Assembly (NCBI GenBank): GCA_016801885.1
Contig: CM028888.1
Location: 14,059,170 to 14,123,169 of the forward strand
From: Toxotes chatareus
Lineage: Eukaryota > Chordata > Actinopteri > Toxotidae
Length of the DNA: 64,000 nt
Direction: 5' to 3'
This document shows positions 24,200 through 38,100 of the stretch, piece by piece. The notes under the pieces are model-generated. The model was given only the letters and a program-made list of their open reading frames with translations. It was not told the origin of the DNA and searched no databases. Positions within the stretch are counted from its first letter, which is position 1. Each line of letters begins with the position of its first letter. Position numbers and translations under genes: made by a program.

Positions 24200-26640
24200 G
24201 TGTTTTGTGGTGGCACTAATTCCAGTTAAAACAATGGTAAAAAAAATAAATAAATAAATAAAACTACTTAACTTTGTACATCAGAATATTAACTTTTATT
24301 GATGTTATTTGAGTATCAAATTTGGTTCTTCATACAAACTGAAACATAATGCACCTGTAACACCAAAGAATACAGTGGGTTTTTTTCATCTTTGATCAAA
24401 TCAAATACGAAAGAAATTAAACATTCATTTGTATTATTTGTTATTTCTGATATACTGATATTTACTTGGCAGAACCTTGATTAAAAAAAATGTTTCTGCA
24501 TGAGACAGTTGCTGAAATCAAACCAAGGCCAAATAACAAAAATGAGACTGCACCTGGGTTGGTTTACTGTAAATAAGACAAAGGTTTTGACCCTGATCAA
24601 AATGTTGTGTGTTTAGATAAACATGTGGTTTTGAGTCAATCCTTCATCGGTAACAAGTGCAGACAGTAAATTAGCCGTGAAAATCAGAGTGGTTCTGTCT
24701 CAGTGGTTTGAATTCTGATTGATACCTTAGATGTTTTAAGAGTTAAGAGGCTTCGTCTTTAAAGCTTACTTGTGAGACTGGTTGATTTTGAGGATAATGT
24801 TCATGCTACAATAATAGGCTGATGTCTGTGGCTGTGTGGAGGTTTTCAGGGTTTTGGACTGAAAGACATTGTTTAGAGTTAGAAAAAAAAGGTGACATCA
24901 TAAAAGTGTTGTCCATGAAACCAAATACAAACGCAGACATGATATGGTTCAACTGCATTTCATAGGCCATTGGTCAAAGAATAGGCGAAAAGTTGGCAGC
25001 TGATTGGAAGTTAGCACAACAAACAAATCCAAACATGCTGAGGCAGGAAAGGAATCTGGCAGGCAGCAGGACATTCATACAGATAACAAGGGAGGTAAGG
25101 ACAAACTAATCCAAAAGGCAAACATCATTCAGAACCCCAGAACCGGTCCAGCAAGCACTGAGCACAGGAAAAGCAGAGGACTGCTCAGGGAGACTGCCAG
25201 GAGGTTGGACAGACTGGCAGAACCACTTGGAAAGGAGTCAAATGAAACAGCCTGAACTGCAGACACAGGTGGGACTGCTCAGGATGGCAGCTCACAAGCT
25301 TGGAGAGACTCATGGAACAGCTTCAGAGGACAACCTGATGGCAGGAGTAATGGAAAATGGCTCAGGAGAGGATGTCTTAAGACAAACATACAGATCCGCA
25401 AGATCAGGTTGATGACACTCAGGGGATGGCCGCAGGACGATCAAGCTTGGAAAAGGAGCTACAACACTGAGGCTGAGAATATAGAGGACTTGGGCAGAGA
25501 ACTGAGGTGGAGTAACTTGAGCAAAGGTGAAGAAAAGGCAGGCTGAAAAACAGATGTTCATTGTAAGAGGAAAAAGGCTGAATATATACAGAGAGATTAA
25601 AGAAAACAGACTAGGGTTGAAATACTGACAGTTATCAGGGATCCTTGCCAAAATCATTCTCTTTTTTCCAGAGAAAATACTTTCAGAAAACAAACTTATA
25701 GAAAATTTTTAGCATGTGTATGCTTGTGTGTTCAAGTACCAAAGAATACAGATGTCTTCTCCAAATCGCTGACACCAGAGCAGACATCAAAAGACAGAGC
25801 ATCGAGTGCATAAAATAGCCCTAACCTCTAAACAAAATGTCCAAGAACAATGATCCCCTGTCTCAAACTGCCAAAAATGGTTGCACGCTATGTATTCTTC
25901 TTCATGGTAATGAACCGCGGGTCATCATTGTGTACTCATACCATGTGGCATACATATACTGAACAATAAGAAACATTACAAGAATAGCAACATAAATGAC
26001 AGTATAAAACATTTCATTGTCCGCAGTCATACGTTTGTAATAAATTCAGTTTACCTTAGAACAGGGACGCAAAAGACAGTGGGATGGAAAACACAGGCTC
26101 AGGATCAGATTCAGAGGGATATTAATTTTGGTTCAGGCAGGGAAACCAACTGACAGACTCAGGCTATGAGATGCAGTTTCATAAAAACAGAAACAGGACA
26201 GGGCTTTGACACACGAGCGAGATCTGACTGATGGAGACATCACAGGTGACACCTGAAAGTGATTTAGCAGTGTCAGCATTAGGGCATACATCTGTGTGCT
26301 GAACAGTGGTTTACCCTGTTTGTGATTACTACACTTCTGATTGATTGATGTTCCTGTTTTGGAATTAGGTTGTTGATTCCCATCTGTTGTGCCTTTTGGC
26401 ATGCTGTACCTGTATGGCTGCATGAATGTAATTAGTACATTCCCACAGTATTTACCTGGCACATCAGCCTGACACTTCTAAATACACAGTTATCCACTTC
26501 ACAAGCTGATGCCACTCCTATAATAAAACACGAATGATGATTAGCAGACATTGCTTTTGGTAAAACATCAAGCAAAGTAGTCTACTGGTTAGAGCCCAAG
26601 GTGCATGTAATAAAGACAAGACAGCCCAAGCTGCAAAGAA
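24200..26640. other. intergenic, possible degenerate repeats
   Basis: No exon is recognised. The stretches 24960-25500 and 26040-26200 are rich in aacc, agaac and cagga phrases, reminiscent of older dispersed repeats, and contain open frames with low-complexity composition. I cannot assign a family. Confidence 0.35.
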
Positions 26641-27662
26641 TTTGACTTTATTTTATATTGACCAAGTTTGTTTTTTAAGAAAACCCTGGAATTTATACAG
26701 ATGATATGTACAGGTTCAGTCATTCAGTATTCTTGCATGCATGACTTGTTACTTGTTAAGTACAAAAAGCTCGTGGACATGAGTTTGAATTTTCTCAGCA
26801 GTGTAGTATTTAGACATGACTCACTTTCACTGTTTTCTTTGGATGAAATGATGAGTGTTAAATCATAACAAGCAAAATTCTTGATATCTGCTGTGGCACA
26901 TGAACCAGTAACAGATACAGATGTAGTTAGTGCAATGATTTATCACATATACGTTGCGAAATATGAATCAGCACCACTATTTGTAGAAAATGATGCCCCA
27001 CTTGTCTCCACAATGCAGACATTTCTGAACGTTCATTAACCTTTGTTGCAAGTGAGCTATAAAGGGAGTGTCCCATAAAACTGAAAAGAAAAACATTTTG
27101 CACTTTGCTTTTCTTCCAAAGCACGCACAGGTCTCATTAAATACCTTCCGTCGACCTGTTTATTCATTTTAATTTATTAGTTTAATAATAAAGAACTGGA
27201 CAGAAGTGTTCTTGAGGTAAAACACTATGTTCACAAAAGACAACAAACCCATTAATGTTTAAAAAAAATGACAATCAGCTACAACTTTTGACCAACAGGA
27301 GTTTGGCATACTGTACAATTTCAACCTCCTCCAAGCAGAGCAAACCTTTTAAAGGATAGATTCGCCTTTTTTCTTCAAACAGCACTCACATGAGAGAATT
27401 ATCAGTCTCTGCAATCATTCCTCCAGTTCATACCGGCCCAGAAGTTTGATAGGAATCCAGTGTAAGTGATGAGGGACAATTTATGTAAATAAAAAACTAC
27501 TTCATTAAGTTGAGCCAGAGTTAATAAAAAGTTACAGTGTTTTTATTACCAGATTAAGTTTTCATGTCGTGAGTCTGTCCTTTGAAAAAGGACTAAAGGC
27601 TTAGTAACTCCTGCTAAACACACAATTCACACAGTATGTGGTAACATGGGATTTCTGGCTGG

Positions 27663-27664
27663 GT

Positions 27665-27695
<31 letters not shown>

Positions 27696-27707
27696 CGTGT
27701 GCGTGTA
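27663..27707. repeat. (GT/GC)n microsatellite
   Basis: A gtgtgcgtgtgc pattern repeats around a pure GT core. Confidence 0.88.
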
Positions 27708-30700
27708 TATCTTTCATCATAAAAGAGATCCATTATTAGATACCTGTCTAATTGTGTTAATAGATGTCAGTATAATCTTTTTTTTTTTGCTGTAGGCTGG
27801 AATAAAATGATGCCTTCATGATTTGGCACTGGGTTCATTTACAGTAGAAGTGATGAATGAAAGGGCAACATGACCTACAGCAGTGTTCGCAGGTAAAACA
27901 AGAGTAAGGCATCAGTGTGGTGACATACAGTATGGCCACACAGGTACACTGTGTACAAACAGAAGTTACAGGTGTATAAAAGAAAGCGAGGGAAGGTCCC
28001 ACAATGACACTGTACTGCATTGGACTATTAAGTAAGGGTGTATAACAAATATTTCATCTTAATTGGAATTCTAAGGGCTGATTAAGTGCAACCTGCATGT
28101 ACCAGCATGTGTGTGAAGTGATGGGGGGGATTAACGCTAAAGGCAATTAGAAAGAATTAAAATGGAGACGTCCAATCCAACTGGATAAATACTGAAAGGG
28201 AGACATAACATGCCCCAGAGTTGCGTGTCACTATGGAGATTAGAAAAAAAAAAAAAAAAACAGACACAAGATGTGAGTCATGTCTAGCACTTCCACCAGT
28301 GTCCTAACAGGTTTGTGATGAAAGGCAGATGTAAACTGCCACTGTAGGACAAAACACTTTCAGGGTGTGATGCAATTCCCAGCTAGTTAATTCACCACAC
28401 CTCGTGGCAGATTGAATGTTTCTGCAAGGATGATAAAAGTTAAAGGTTTACAGTCTTTCTGGCACTAACTGATGGTAATACTTGGTTCAGGATGTTCCTC
28501 AGCAGATCTCATTTCAAGCCGGTCGTGGGACTTTTCCCATGACACACAATGCACCTTTATCTGAAAGTCAAAACAGTCAGATAACAATTATGACAAAATA
28601 TTCACTTTCTTTCTTCTGTGCCTCGACTCATTCAGTGCCAGTGTCGTGACAAACTCAGTTACAAAGTCGAACTCCTTTTGTTTCAGTTTTTCACTTGTTT
28701 TTTTACCCTAAAGATTAATTAACTGCATGTCATCTGGAAAACTCAAGATAAATGTGGAGTGACATGAGACAGAAGTGCATACATAGAGTAATTTATGGCA
28801 GTAAGTTCACATCATTTTAGGCATCTGGAACCATTTTTAACTTTTCATCAGAAAAGCATTGAAATCTAAACATGGAAAATTTGACACAGCAAACCCGAGG
28901 TAGGTTACACATTTTCATTCTCTTTGAACCTGCAATTTTAGCCCAATGAACCATCTGGTGGTAAAGTCTTTCCCGTGTGACTCTTGCAGTTCAGATACAG
29001 CCATCCAGCGTCTATAATGCTGACATAGCGCTGTGTGCTACAATTTTGAGTTAATTTTTTTAATTATACGCTAGTGTTTCACAATAAATCAACATTTCAT
29101 GAGGTGATAAATGAATATGTTCAGTAGTTGCTGTTCTAAGATGCAGTCCACTGTTACACATGATATAAAGTGTTATTGTTTTCCTATGGAGGTTTATATA
29201 GATATGTGTGTATCCTATAAAAAGCTGCTCATTTGATAAATATATGTTAGCCATGACCATAAAAGATGATTTGTCTGCAGCAGCAAAAAAGAAAAACAAA
29301 GTGTAATGGACAGCAGGTATTTCCAGATGCAAACTCTTTCTGGGTGATTTCATTCACTGTGTGATAACTTGCACGTTTTAAACTTGAGACCTGATAAACT
29401 GGAAGCCCTGTATAATTTTGTATATCTGTGGTATCTGTTCTTCGGAAAATGGCGTCACATGGTTAGACAATGCAGCCCATTCAGAGGAAACAGAGGTTCT
29501 CATAAACAGTATTCAAATTGGAACATCTGACCACAGGACATACAAGTGACAGTTGTCCAACCTGTAAGGAGCAAAGCCAAAACAGTAAAAAAAAAAACAA
29601 AAAGCTGATTCGTGTCCATCAGCACGGAGTCAGTGAATCAAACCTCAGGTACAATTCTGTCAGTAGACCTCCACACACTCGTTTAATAGTGAGCACTGAA
29701 CTCTCCTCCAGTTTGGCAGCCAATCAGAATTTGTGTAAAACAAAATTTAAAGCATCTAAAGCAGAGAGAATTTCTGAAACTATAATTCATGGGATAACAA
29801 GGTAAAAAAAAAAAAATTACAGATTAATCTCATAAACCTAAAATAATTAAAGATACCCCTCCTCTAAGGCACAATATGTCAGGTTTTTGGATGTTACAAT
29901 GCTGTTTGACATGATGACACAAGAAGAACTTTTTGCAGTTTTTGCAAAAAATAATTCGCTACATCTTTACTTGGCATCAAAACTCAGCTCCATCAGCCTA
30001 GCTAAACTAGCAAAGCCTGTGCCATAGTCAGAGATCATTTAATTACTATTCAATTGATGTCACCTCAATATATCCTCAACGTATCAACACATCACAGGGT
30101 ATTAAATCCTCAACTTCTCTTCAAAGGTGCATTTTTAAATATAGTGTTCTCTCTGGCCATTTGAGAATTGGAGCATGAAATTCTTAAGTTTGATTCACAC
30201 ACATTGTTATGTACCATTGGGTCCAAAAATTCAGTGACTCAGTGGGAATTAATTTTAAAATGATGGAACCCAAAAAGTCAAGACTCAAATGCCAACCACC
30301 TAACAAAAAGACTTTGCCCTGCAGAAAAACCAAAATATTAAGAAGGAACTAATGACACGCCAATTTAAAATGCAATAGGCTAAGTAAACAGGTTTGGTTA
30401 AAATTAGCTGATGACAATTCTGCGACACTGTCGCTCCTGTGAACACAATCAGCTCTTGCACAACATTTACAACAGAAATAAGCCTACCATATGCAGAGAT
30501 ATTTCCTGCTGTCAACACTGTTGTCAGCTCTGTTGACATGCAGTGTGCAAATATTTGTTTTGAACTTCCACAGAGCCTGTTCTCATGATATGCCGGTGTC
30601 ACCCTTTTTAAAAGACCTACATGAAGAAAATGTGAGATCAGCCACACCTTAACAGCTAGCCAGGGTTAAGACGCAGAGAGTAACAACATATAAATATAAA

Positions 30701-30884
30701 AACAAGTGAATAAATACATAAATAATTTCATTTCCCTGAAATAATAAATTGTATTAGAAACCACATACAGCAGGATGAGGTGGCAGCAAGAAAAAACCAT
30801 GCCGTGTGTGGAAGGTTTGCAGGAGTGCTTACCTCTGAGCAGCACTGACCCACTTTCCACTCACAAACACATACCGTATAAAGA

Positions 30885-30957
30885 TGTTTCATCTGAGTAA
30901 CAAAATCCTAACTGCTATGTGTAAACACGTTTCATCTGAGTAACAAAATCCTAACTT
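30885..30957. repeat. 44-bp tandem duplication
   Basis: The 28-bp phrase beginning gtttcatctgagtaac occurs at 30885 and again at 30929, a 44-bp period, with the intervening 16 bp diverged. Confidence 0.85.
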
Positions 30958-32039
30958 CTTTGTATATAGCACGGAAAACAAATTCACTGAACTGAAGCAA
31001 TAACTGGCAATGTCTGGGAAGAAAGTACAAAACCTTTAGAAAAGTAAGAATACTATTTTTCAAAAACAGACACCTTTCATGTACACTGGCGGAAAAAAAA
31101 TGCTACGAAACAGGACCTTCATGCTTTTGGCAACAGTCAAGCATGTTCTCACAGTGATCATATGTCACAATCCCTGGTGCATGCAGGACCGCATTGAGAA
31201 GGAGCTTCGGTACAGAGTTGCACATGACTTGAACAGTGGTTTAAAGTTGTCGAAACCACACCTGTGTTTGAAAAAGGGCAGAATGCCTACTGTGGCGTGG
31301 CTTCCCTAAAGTCACCACATCTAGAACTAGGCGATCCTCCATCAAAAAGCAGAGGAAATGTAATTGCTCCAGTGCAGTACCAAATAAATCAACACAATTT
31401 ATGAATCAGGCTTGGCTGCTGGAGAAAAGAAAAATGGTACAGTCTGATGCAAACCGTGTAACAAACAGAAAGCTGATAAATTCAAAAATTACACCAAAAA
31501 AGAAAAGAAACTCAAGAGTGTAAGAACCACTTGAGGTCAGTCAGTGGTTTGGGGTTAAGAGGCCAGCGTGCAGCTCGGGCCTCTTCAGTGAACAAGTGAG
31601 TCACATGTCTGTCATCTCCTCACTGCTGATGTGTCCAGCACCTGCATGGAAATGTCGTCAGGACTGGCACTTGCAGGCTCAATAATCACTGAGCGTGTTA
31701 AGAGGGATGTACAGGTCTTTCTACAGACCCTTTTTCTTGTCTGTCTCTCCTTGAGCAAAGTCCACACACATACAGGATTCTCCCAGTAACTAGAACAGGA
31801 TACAAATGAAAAGGTGATGGACAGGAAGTGGGTGGCAGCTGACATCATATGAGAAGACAGAGGTATTTCAGCCTCCTGTCTCCTGTTTCAGTCAGACGGA
31901 AGCAGACTCCCAAAAACCCACCGCCCACTGGGTCCTCACCCCGCGGGGCTCTCTGGTCCCTGGCGAAAGGGTGTGGGTTTTTGCTGGGGACAGGGGTTGG
32001 CTGGATGACTGCAGGTTGGATGCAACATTCAGGCTTGTG

Positions 32040-32159
32040 TCAAACAGCTGACAGTTGTGTGGGCTTCAATGTGGGCAGATCCAGCAGAGCCTGGACAGTC
32101 ACACCCACCTTCACCAGGCCGCGCTCCTCTAGGATGTGATGAGGCAGACAGAGCTTGTC
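32040..32159 (-). CDS. lrch2: lrch2 exon 21 (last coding)
   Basis: The exon encodes DKLCLPHHILEERGLVKVGV, TVQALLDLPTLKPTQLSAV and TGA (32042-32040), the end of the calponin-homology domain and the short C-terminus. Confidence 0.95.
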   Translation of the reverse strand, partial: DKLCLPHHILEERGLVKVGVTVQALLDLPTLKPTQLSAV

Positions 32160-35100
32160 CTGAGTTAGCAAAGAGACTTCTTTAGTCAGTCACAAAAAAA
32201 AAAAAAAAAAAAAAAAGGCTGGGTTCACACAGCTGCTCCTCTCCCTCATTATTTAACAGGTTACTTCACCCCCATTAGAACAGCCACTGCATTACGGGTG
32301 ACTGAGAACAGTTAACCAAGCAGATATTTTTTATGAGCTGAGGTTTTGAGATATTCATCACTGAGATTTCTATCTGTGATTGTCAAGATCACAGATCCCG
32401 TATTTTTTTTAATTAAAGGACTACGATACCAAATATGATTAATAGGTTTTCTTGAGAAATCCTTGGACATGCTCAAGAATCTTTGCGGTTGACTAAAGTT
32501 GACATTCTGAACTCCAGTAACAGCACAAGGCTTGATTCACTGTAACACAAATTTTACAGACCATTTTTTTTAAAGGACTGGTTCACTCAAAACATGATTT
32601 CCTTCTTTTGTCAATAATGTTTGACTTATCAGAGCTGTCATGCAGATTGTTTTGCTGGAGCGATTTTTGAGAATCTTGTCTCTCTGAGTAAATGATATGC
32701 CATTGGCCATTGGCCATTTGGTATTTGGTGAAGGCAGAAATCTCAACTCCTGGGAAAACCTACATCAAAACTATGGAAGAATAAAAAAAGATGAATGATT
32801 CCGACCTTATATGCAACTACTTCATAAGCTGAAATTCAAATTTGCTCCCATACAAAACTACCCGTATTGGTTAAAACCACTCAGGGTAAGTAAAAAAAAA
32901 AAAGTGTTGTAATTTGTGTGGGATGACCCATTTGTTTGGGGGTAATTTTAGTTGCACACTTAAGAGTGGCTCTTATCTAGAGCTCCACAAGTATCTACTA
33001 GAGTATGATATGTAAGTACCTGTTTTGCGGCAGAAATTTGTAGAAATTTCCCATCACTGGGAGGCTCAGCTAAACCAGACGAGTGAGCGTGCATGAATTA
33101 ACTTGTAGAGATTTACTCAGTCATTACTGTGGGTTTGTAATTTGTGTCCCCGAGCTCAAAGCTTATATTGATAGGTCGCAAATCTTGATAAAAACATAAA
33201 AGAATCGAGAAATCGAAAACATATTGTAAGTAATGCATGACAGAGAATAATAACGTGTCATTGATGTTATTACCTGTGGAACACCCATCTTCTTACAGGC
33301 ATCCAAGAAGTTCTCCACATTCCTACGGCATTTAGCCATGCTAAGCTTTGGCTGGAAGCCAGAATATCAGTCATGTTAGCAATTAAAATCAGAACAAGCA
33401 AAAACAGATTATGAGGGTGTCAGGTTGTCAGGTCATGTAGACAGCCATATATGTAACTGACATTAACTACATATAGACAGAGGGCTGGAAAAATAATAAA
33501 ATAAAAATAAAAATAAAAAAAAGAATAGAAAAGCTCTTTTGTGTGATGAGGGTATTATAATAGGAGCCTTTTGAGGGTTTTAATGTGCTTACCACTGCAG
33601 GCGACGGTACATGGATGCTGGCTACAGACCGAGGACAAATGTGATTGGCTAAATGGCAAAGGACAACCCCATCCATCAGAGCAGCTCCAACGTCATCTGG
33701 GAGCAACACCTTCAGTCTGGACTCAATATTCTGCAAACACATGAACAATGGCCTCATCACATTACCGTCCTCCAACAAAAGTGCATTTTTGGTTGAGAAA
33801 GGTGTTTGTGATTTCTTTTGATTTTTATTGAAGTATTCAACTTGAGTTCCATCTCCTCTGTCCTATATTTACCAGGAACGTCCCACAGAGACTGTGTCTT
33901 TGTAACAGTAGGTATCCGCACAAGCGCATGTGCTTGCTCAGACAGAAAGAGCATGTGGGTGTGAAAAGCTAATTAGCTCTTGCTACTGTAAATACCTAGA
34001 GCAAAGCCGTTTGTATGATTGAATAAAATGCACTTGATAATAATCCTCTTGACAGGACAGGAAGCATTATTTTGATTTTCCAAACAGCTTTGCTTCAAGA
34101 TTTAAAAGACAGAAAAGTTCTAAGGTGTGTAATGGAGTTTGAGGCGCTTCCAATTCACCTGAGGATGCGTTTTTTTGACCCTCAGTTCTGGCATTTGATA
34201 CCTAGTGTTCTCTCACAGATCGCAGATAATCTGTTTTACATTAGGTGCCGCTAAATAAGATCTAAGGATACACTGTGTGTGGATATATTAGTTGAAAAGC
34301 TCAGTGTTGTCAGTGTAGAAACTTTAAAACTCCTTTGACTTGATTATAATTTTAAACCCGTAACAAAATTCAAAAAGACCTATTTAATTTTTTTTGTACG
34401 CCTTCGCTCTTACGCCATCTGAGCAAACTCCATCGGCTGAGGAGGGCTGCAAGATGTGGCTGAAATCTCCAGAAAAATGCCACAGTGGATCTTGAATTCA
34501 GAATTGTTCTAAGGTCAAGAATGAACTTTCACTCTCAACATATTGCCCTAAACTGGAACTGCTGCAAAACCACTAAGAGACAGGAAGGACCCGTTCCAGC
34601 CGGGAGCCACTGAGGGAAACAGAAAGGTAAAAAATATTAATAGGCTGTTGAACTGCTGCTGTGGTTGTGGGGCTACGTAGCTAAAACATGACCTTATGCT
34701 GTCTTCACTCATCATTTCACTCTCTCTCTTCAACCTGGCAACGCTCTGTCTGCACCACACAATTTACCTCTGCTTTTAGCAGATATTGCATTTTCAACAC
34801 AACTGTCTGCTGCAGTGGTGATAGTCTGTGTCTATTTTGCACCTCTAAATGGAAATAAAATGCAATACATTTTGCAGAAGCCCAAACAAAGCTATGACAC
34901 CTTTTCCCCCTAAAATTGATGCATTAGCCATTAGCAAATATGGACAAACATAATTTGACTGTTTCGCTCCAAAAAACAGCTGCAAATAAACACCACAACC
35001 GCTGTCTTGTTGTTGGTGAACAAAGGGTTGTTCTGTTGCCTAATGATGTTTTCTAAATGAAACTCTGGTCCATGATTTCTGTTCCTTTTCTGAAACCCGT

Positions 35101-38100
35101 CTGCTTCTGTCTGGCGTGAGTTGTAGTTTCCATCCTGAACATTTTCCTGAGAGTACAAAGTACTGTTGTTTCTCACCAGACGTGACAATGATTTTATTGA
35201 GACTGAAAGCCCATTCTTGACCTCGAAAACAGTCGACCAATGTTTCCAAGGTCAGGAATAAAGTTCATATCCAAACCTTTAAGTCACTGGTGATGAGTAG
35301 ACCTTGAAATGTTCCGAAAAATAGAATAATCAACATAAATAGAGCCCCAGCTCCTTGTGAAAGAAGTGGCTGGTTTGCCAGTAAAGGGCATGTCTGCTCT
35401 ATTCAGGGGAAGAACTGCCAGTGCATGCCCTGCGTTCCTTTAGTTGAACCTTGAACGTCACATACAAGATGAAGTCAAGAACATCAGTCACTGATGTAAT
35501 AACATCTTGTTGTTCCAAACTGGGTGGGTTCAGATGGGCATGCTGCCCATCTGTACACTTTGTGTTGTATTTCATAGGTGATGATTGGGGTATAGTATCT
35601 GTGGCAAGTGAGGACAGGTTGTAGCCACTGCCACTGACCTGTTGATATGGGTCTCCATGGGGTGCAGCTTCCTCTGCATAATCAACAATGTCCCAAAAAG
35701 CATCTGTTGGTGTCTCCTGGAACAAAAGCTCCTGTCTGTGTTTTGCTAAACAGTCTGGGTCACCTTTGAATCTTATCTTCAAGCTGGTATCTATCTTCTT
35801 TAGTTACCTTTGACTTAAAGCCAAGGGCAGTGCACTCTTCGCACATAGTTTAGGTGTGTCTGACAGTCTCTAACTTGCTGCTGAGGGTTTGATTCTCCTC
35901 TGTTTCTTTACAGACACTTTGTAAACAAACCCTGTGTTTTTCTCAAGGAATTCACACCAGGATGCAGGCTAAGAAGGCTAGACTGCGTTAATTATAATGC
36001 AATAAATCTTGTTATTCAGCTTATTGTCCCTGATTCACTGAAATGTTGTCCTCTTCTTGTAGGAAAAGATTGGACCATCAGTGACAAGGCTGTTACTAAT
36101 TTCTGGCCAGTTGAGCATCCTAATCTCCATCCATAGCTGTCCATTGTTTATTCAAACTTTCCATTATTGGGTCCCATTTTCAATTTCATGTTGCAAATAC
36201 AGTGAAATACTATTCAATCTTCCTAGAAAAAAAGATGTTATGGTCCACATAGAAATAACTGACATAATTACAGTAAGACGCAATGTCACATAGCGCCAAC
36301 AGCGCTGTGGCTGGAAATGACAGTTTTTTCAGTAATTAATATTATTATTAAGTATGTATGTTTATGGTATCCTGTGGAGTTTTTGATTTCTAGTATTGCT
36401 ACGGCGCAGCAGTTTTTTAAATGAGTGGGACCCTGTTTTGTTTTTGTCATGCACATGCATGAAGATACACATGGGTTAAACAATACCGTATACAGTCTTG
36501 CCAATGGTTTCACACTGTTCTACTGAACAGCACTGTGCCGAGATATTCAGCAGTGCACCATCAAAGACAAGGAAGAAGATGAAGACTGTTTGCATGGATG
36601 ATTTGATTTAAGTGTCACTTGCTGAAATGTATAAACACTGGAACAAAAGCAGGATCTGACAGGCTTTGGCATCTGAATGACTCAATGCTTTGTGCAAAGG
36701 CATAAACAAGCTGTGTGGCTTCTGACCTGCCGTAAGAGTCCTATCTGTTCCATTTCCTCTCTCAAGTGCTCCATCTTCCTCCTCATGGTGAAACTGGGGT
36801 CTGTTGAGCTGTACTCCTGGCGGCTTCCTCTGGTGAAGGCTGGAAAAAAAATGATATGAAGTGAACTGTTCTAAATTTACAGCACAGTGAAATTCACAGA
36901 GAAAGCAGAAAGTCCTAGAGATAGCTACTATCCTAGCAGGTCAACACTGAGCCCCCTGCGGTCTGCTTCAGGTCAGTGCAAAGACAGGTGTGCACATTCC
37001 ACCAGAAAAATTGGACAAATAAATTTAGTCTTGTGAGGCCAAGATTCAAATCCACCATGTCTGATGACATCCAAGCAACACATCTAGATATTATCTCTGC
37101 TATCAGTAAAAAGACGACACCACCACAATACAAAGCTACATTGTACAGAAAAAAATATCATTACATCTTTACCATTGTGGTTTAAAGACACTGTCAGGGC
37201 ATGCCTCACAAATGATTCTCTTATCTTTATTATTTTTACTGCGGTATACTGTAGGTGAGGACAATTCCCACATCTCTTGATGAAATGTTTCTTCTCTCAC
37301 AAAGTTTTAATAGGGCAGCCAGCTCAAATCTGTTATTTGCTAAAGCTATAATGTAAATCAGCAATGAGGCAAGCAAACATCTAGGAATTCTTAATGCACA
37401 AAAACCAAATATATTAGAGCACCCAAATATTACTAATCAGGAAAAGATAAATAATGATCATGTTCCTCCTTGTCCCGCTGATATAAAACAGATTAGCAGT
37501 TCTTCAGAAACCTTCCCCACTTCCAGAGAAAGTACGCTGGGACTCCACCTAAAAAACATCTTGGCTTCATGCGAAGAGGATAGTGTTCACTTCACAGATA
37601 TGAGCCCTAGGTTAAAATGGAACACTGCCTTAGTGTTTGTGTAAGCCAACTGCTCCCAATAAAGGCTCATTAAGCATGTTTCTCTGAACTGAGGGCATTC
37701 TAAGTAAAAGAGACTGTTTTATAGTCACCGACATAGCAAAGGCATGGGGAGGAAATTATTCAAATATCTTTTGCAATTTAACAATTTTTATTTTTTACTT
37801 CTGGACTTCACTATTATCTTCTCAAATCAATTCAAAAGAGATGATAGAAATGGACATGAACTTGACTTGGCATGCATTCCCTCACGTTCACGCACAAGTT
37901 AGATCATACGTTTCCACCACAGACTGAAAAGATGTGGCTGTCTATTCATAAAGTTCCCTGATTATCACTGCAAAGAAAAGGAAAGACACTGAGCCATAAA
38001 GTAGACAATGGTGTTAAAAAAACAAGCATTGTGTATTACCTGATCTGGGCTTCAGTCCAAACACTGTCAAAGTGGTGCTGAAATCAGTGTTACGCAAGCC

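Larger units (their letters stand above)
26641..32039 (-). other. downstream flank of lrch2, probably including its 3'UTR
   Basis: From the lrch2 stop (32040) downwards on the minus strand there is no further coding exon. An AATAAA (tttatt at 26647-26652 on the plus strand) is one possible distal poly(A) signal, but others exist and the transcript end is unknown. The stretch includes a GT microsatellite (27663-27707), a 44-bp tandem duplication (30885-30957) and an A18 tract (28243-28260). Confidence 0.35.
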
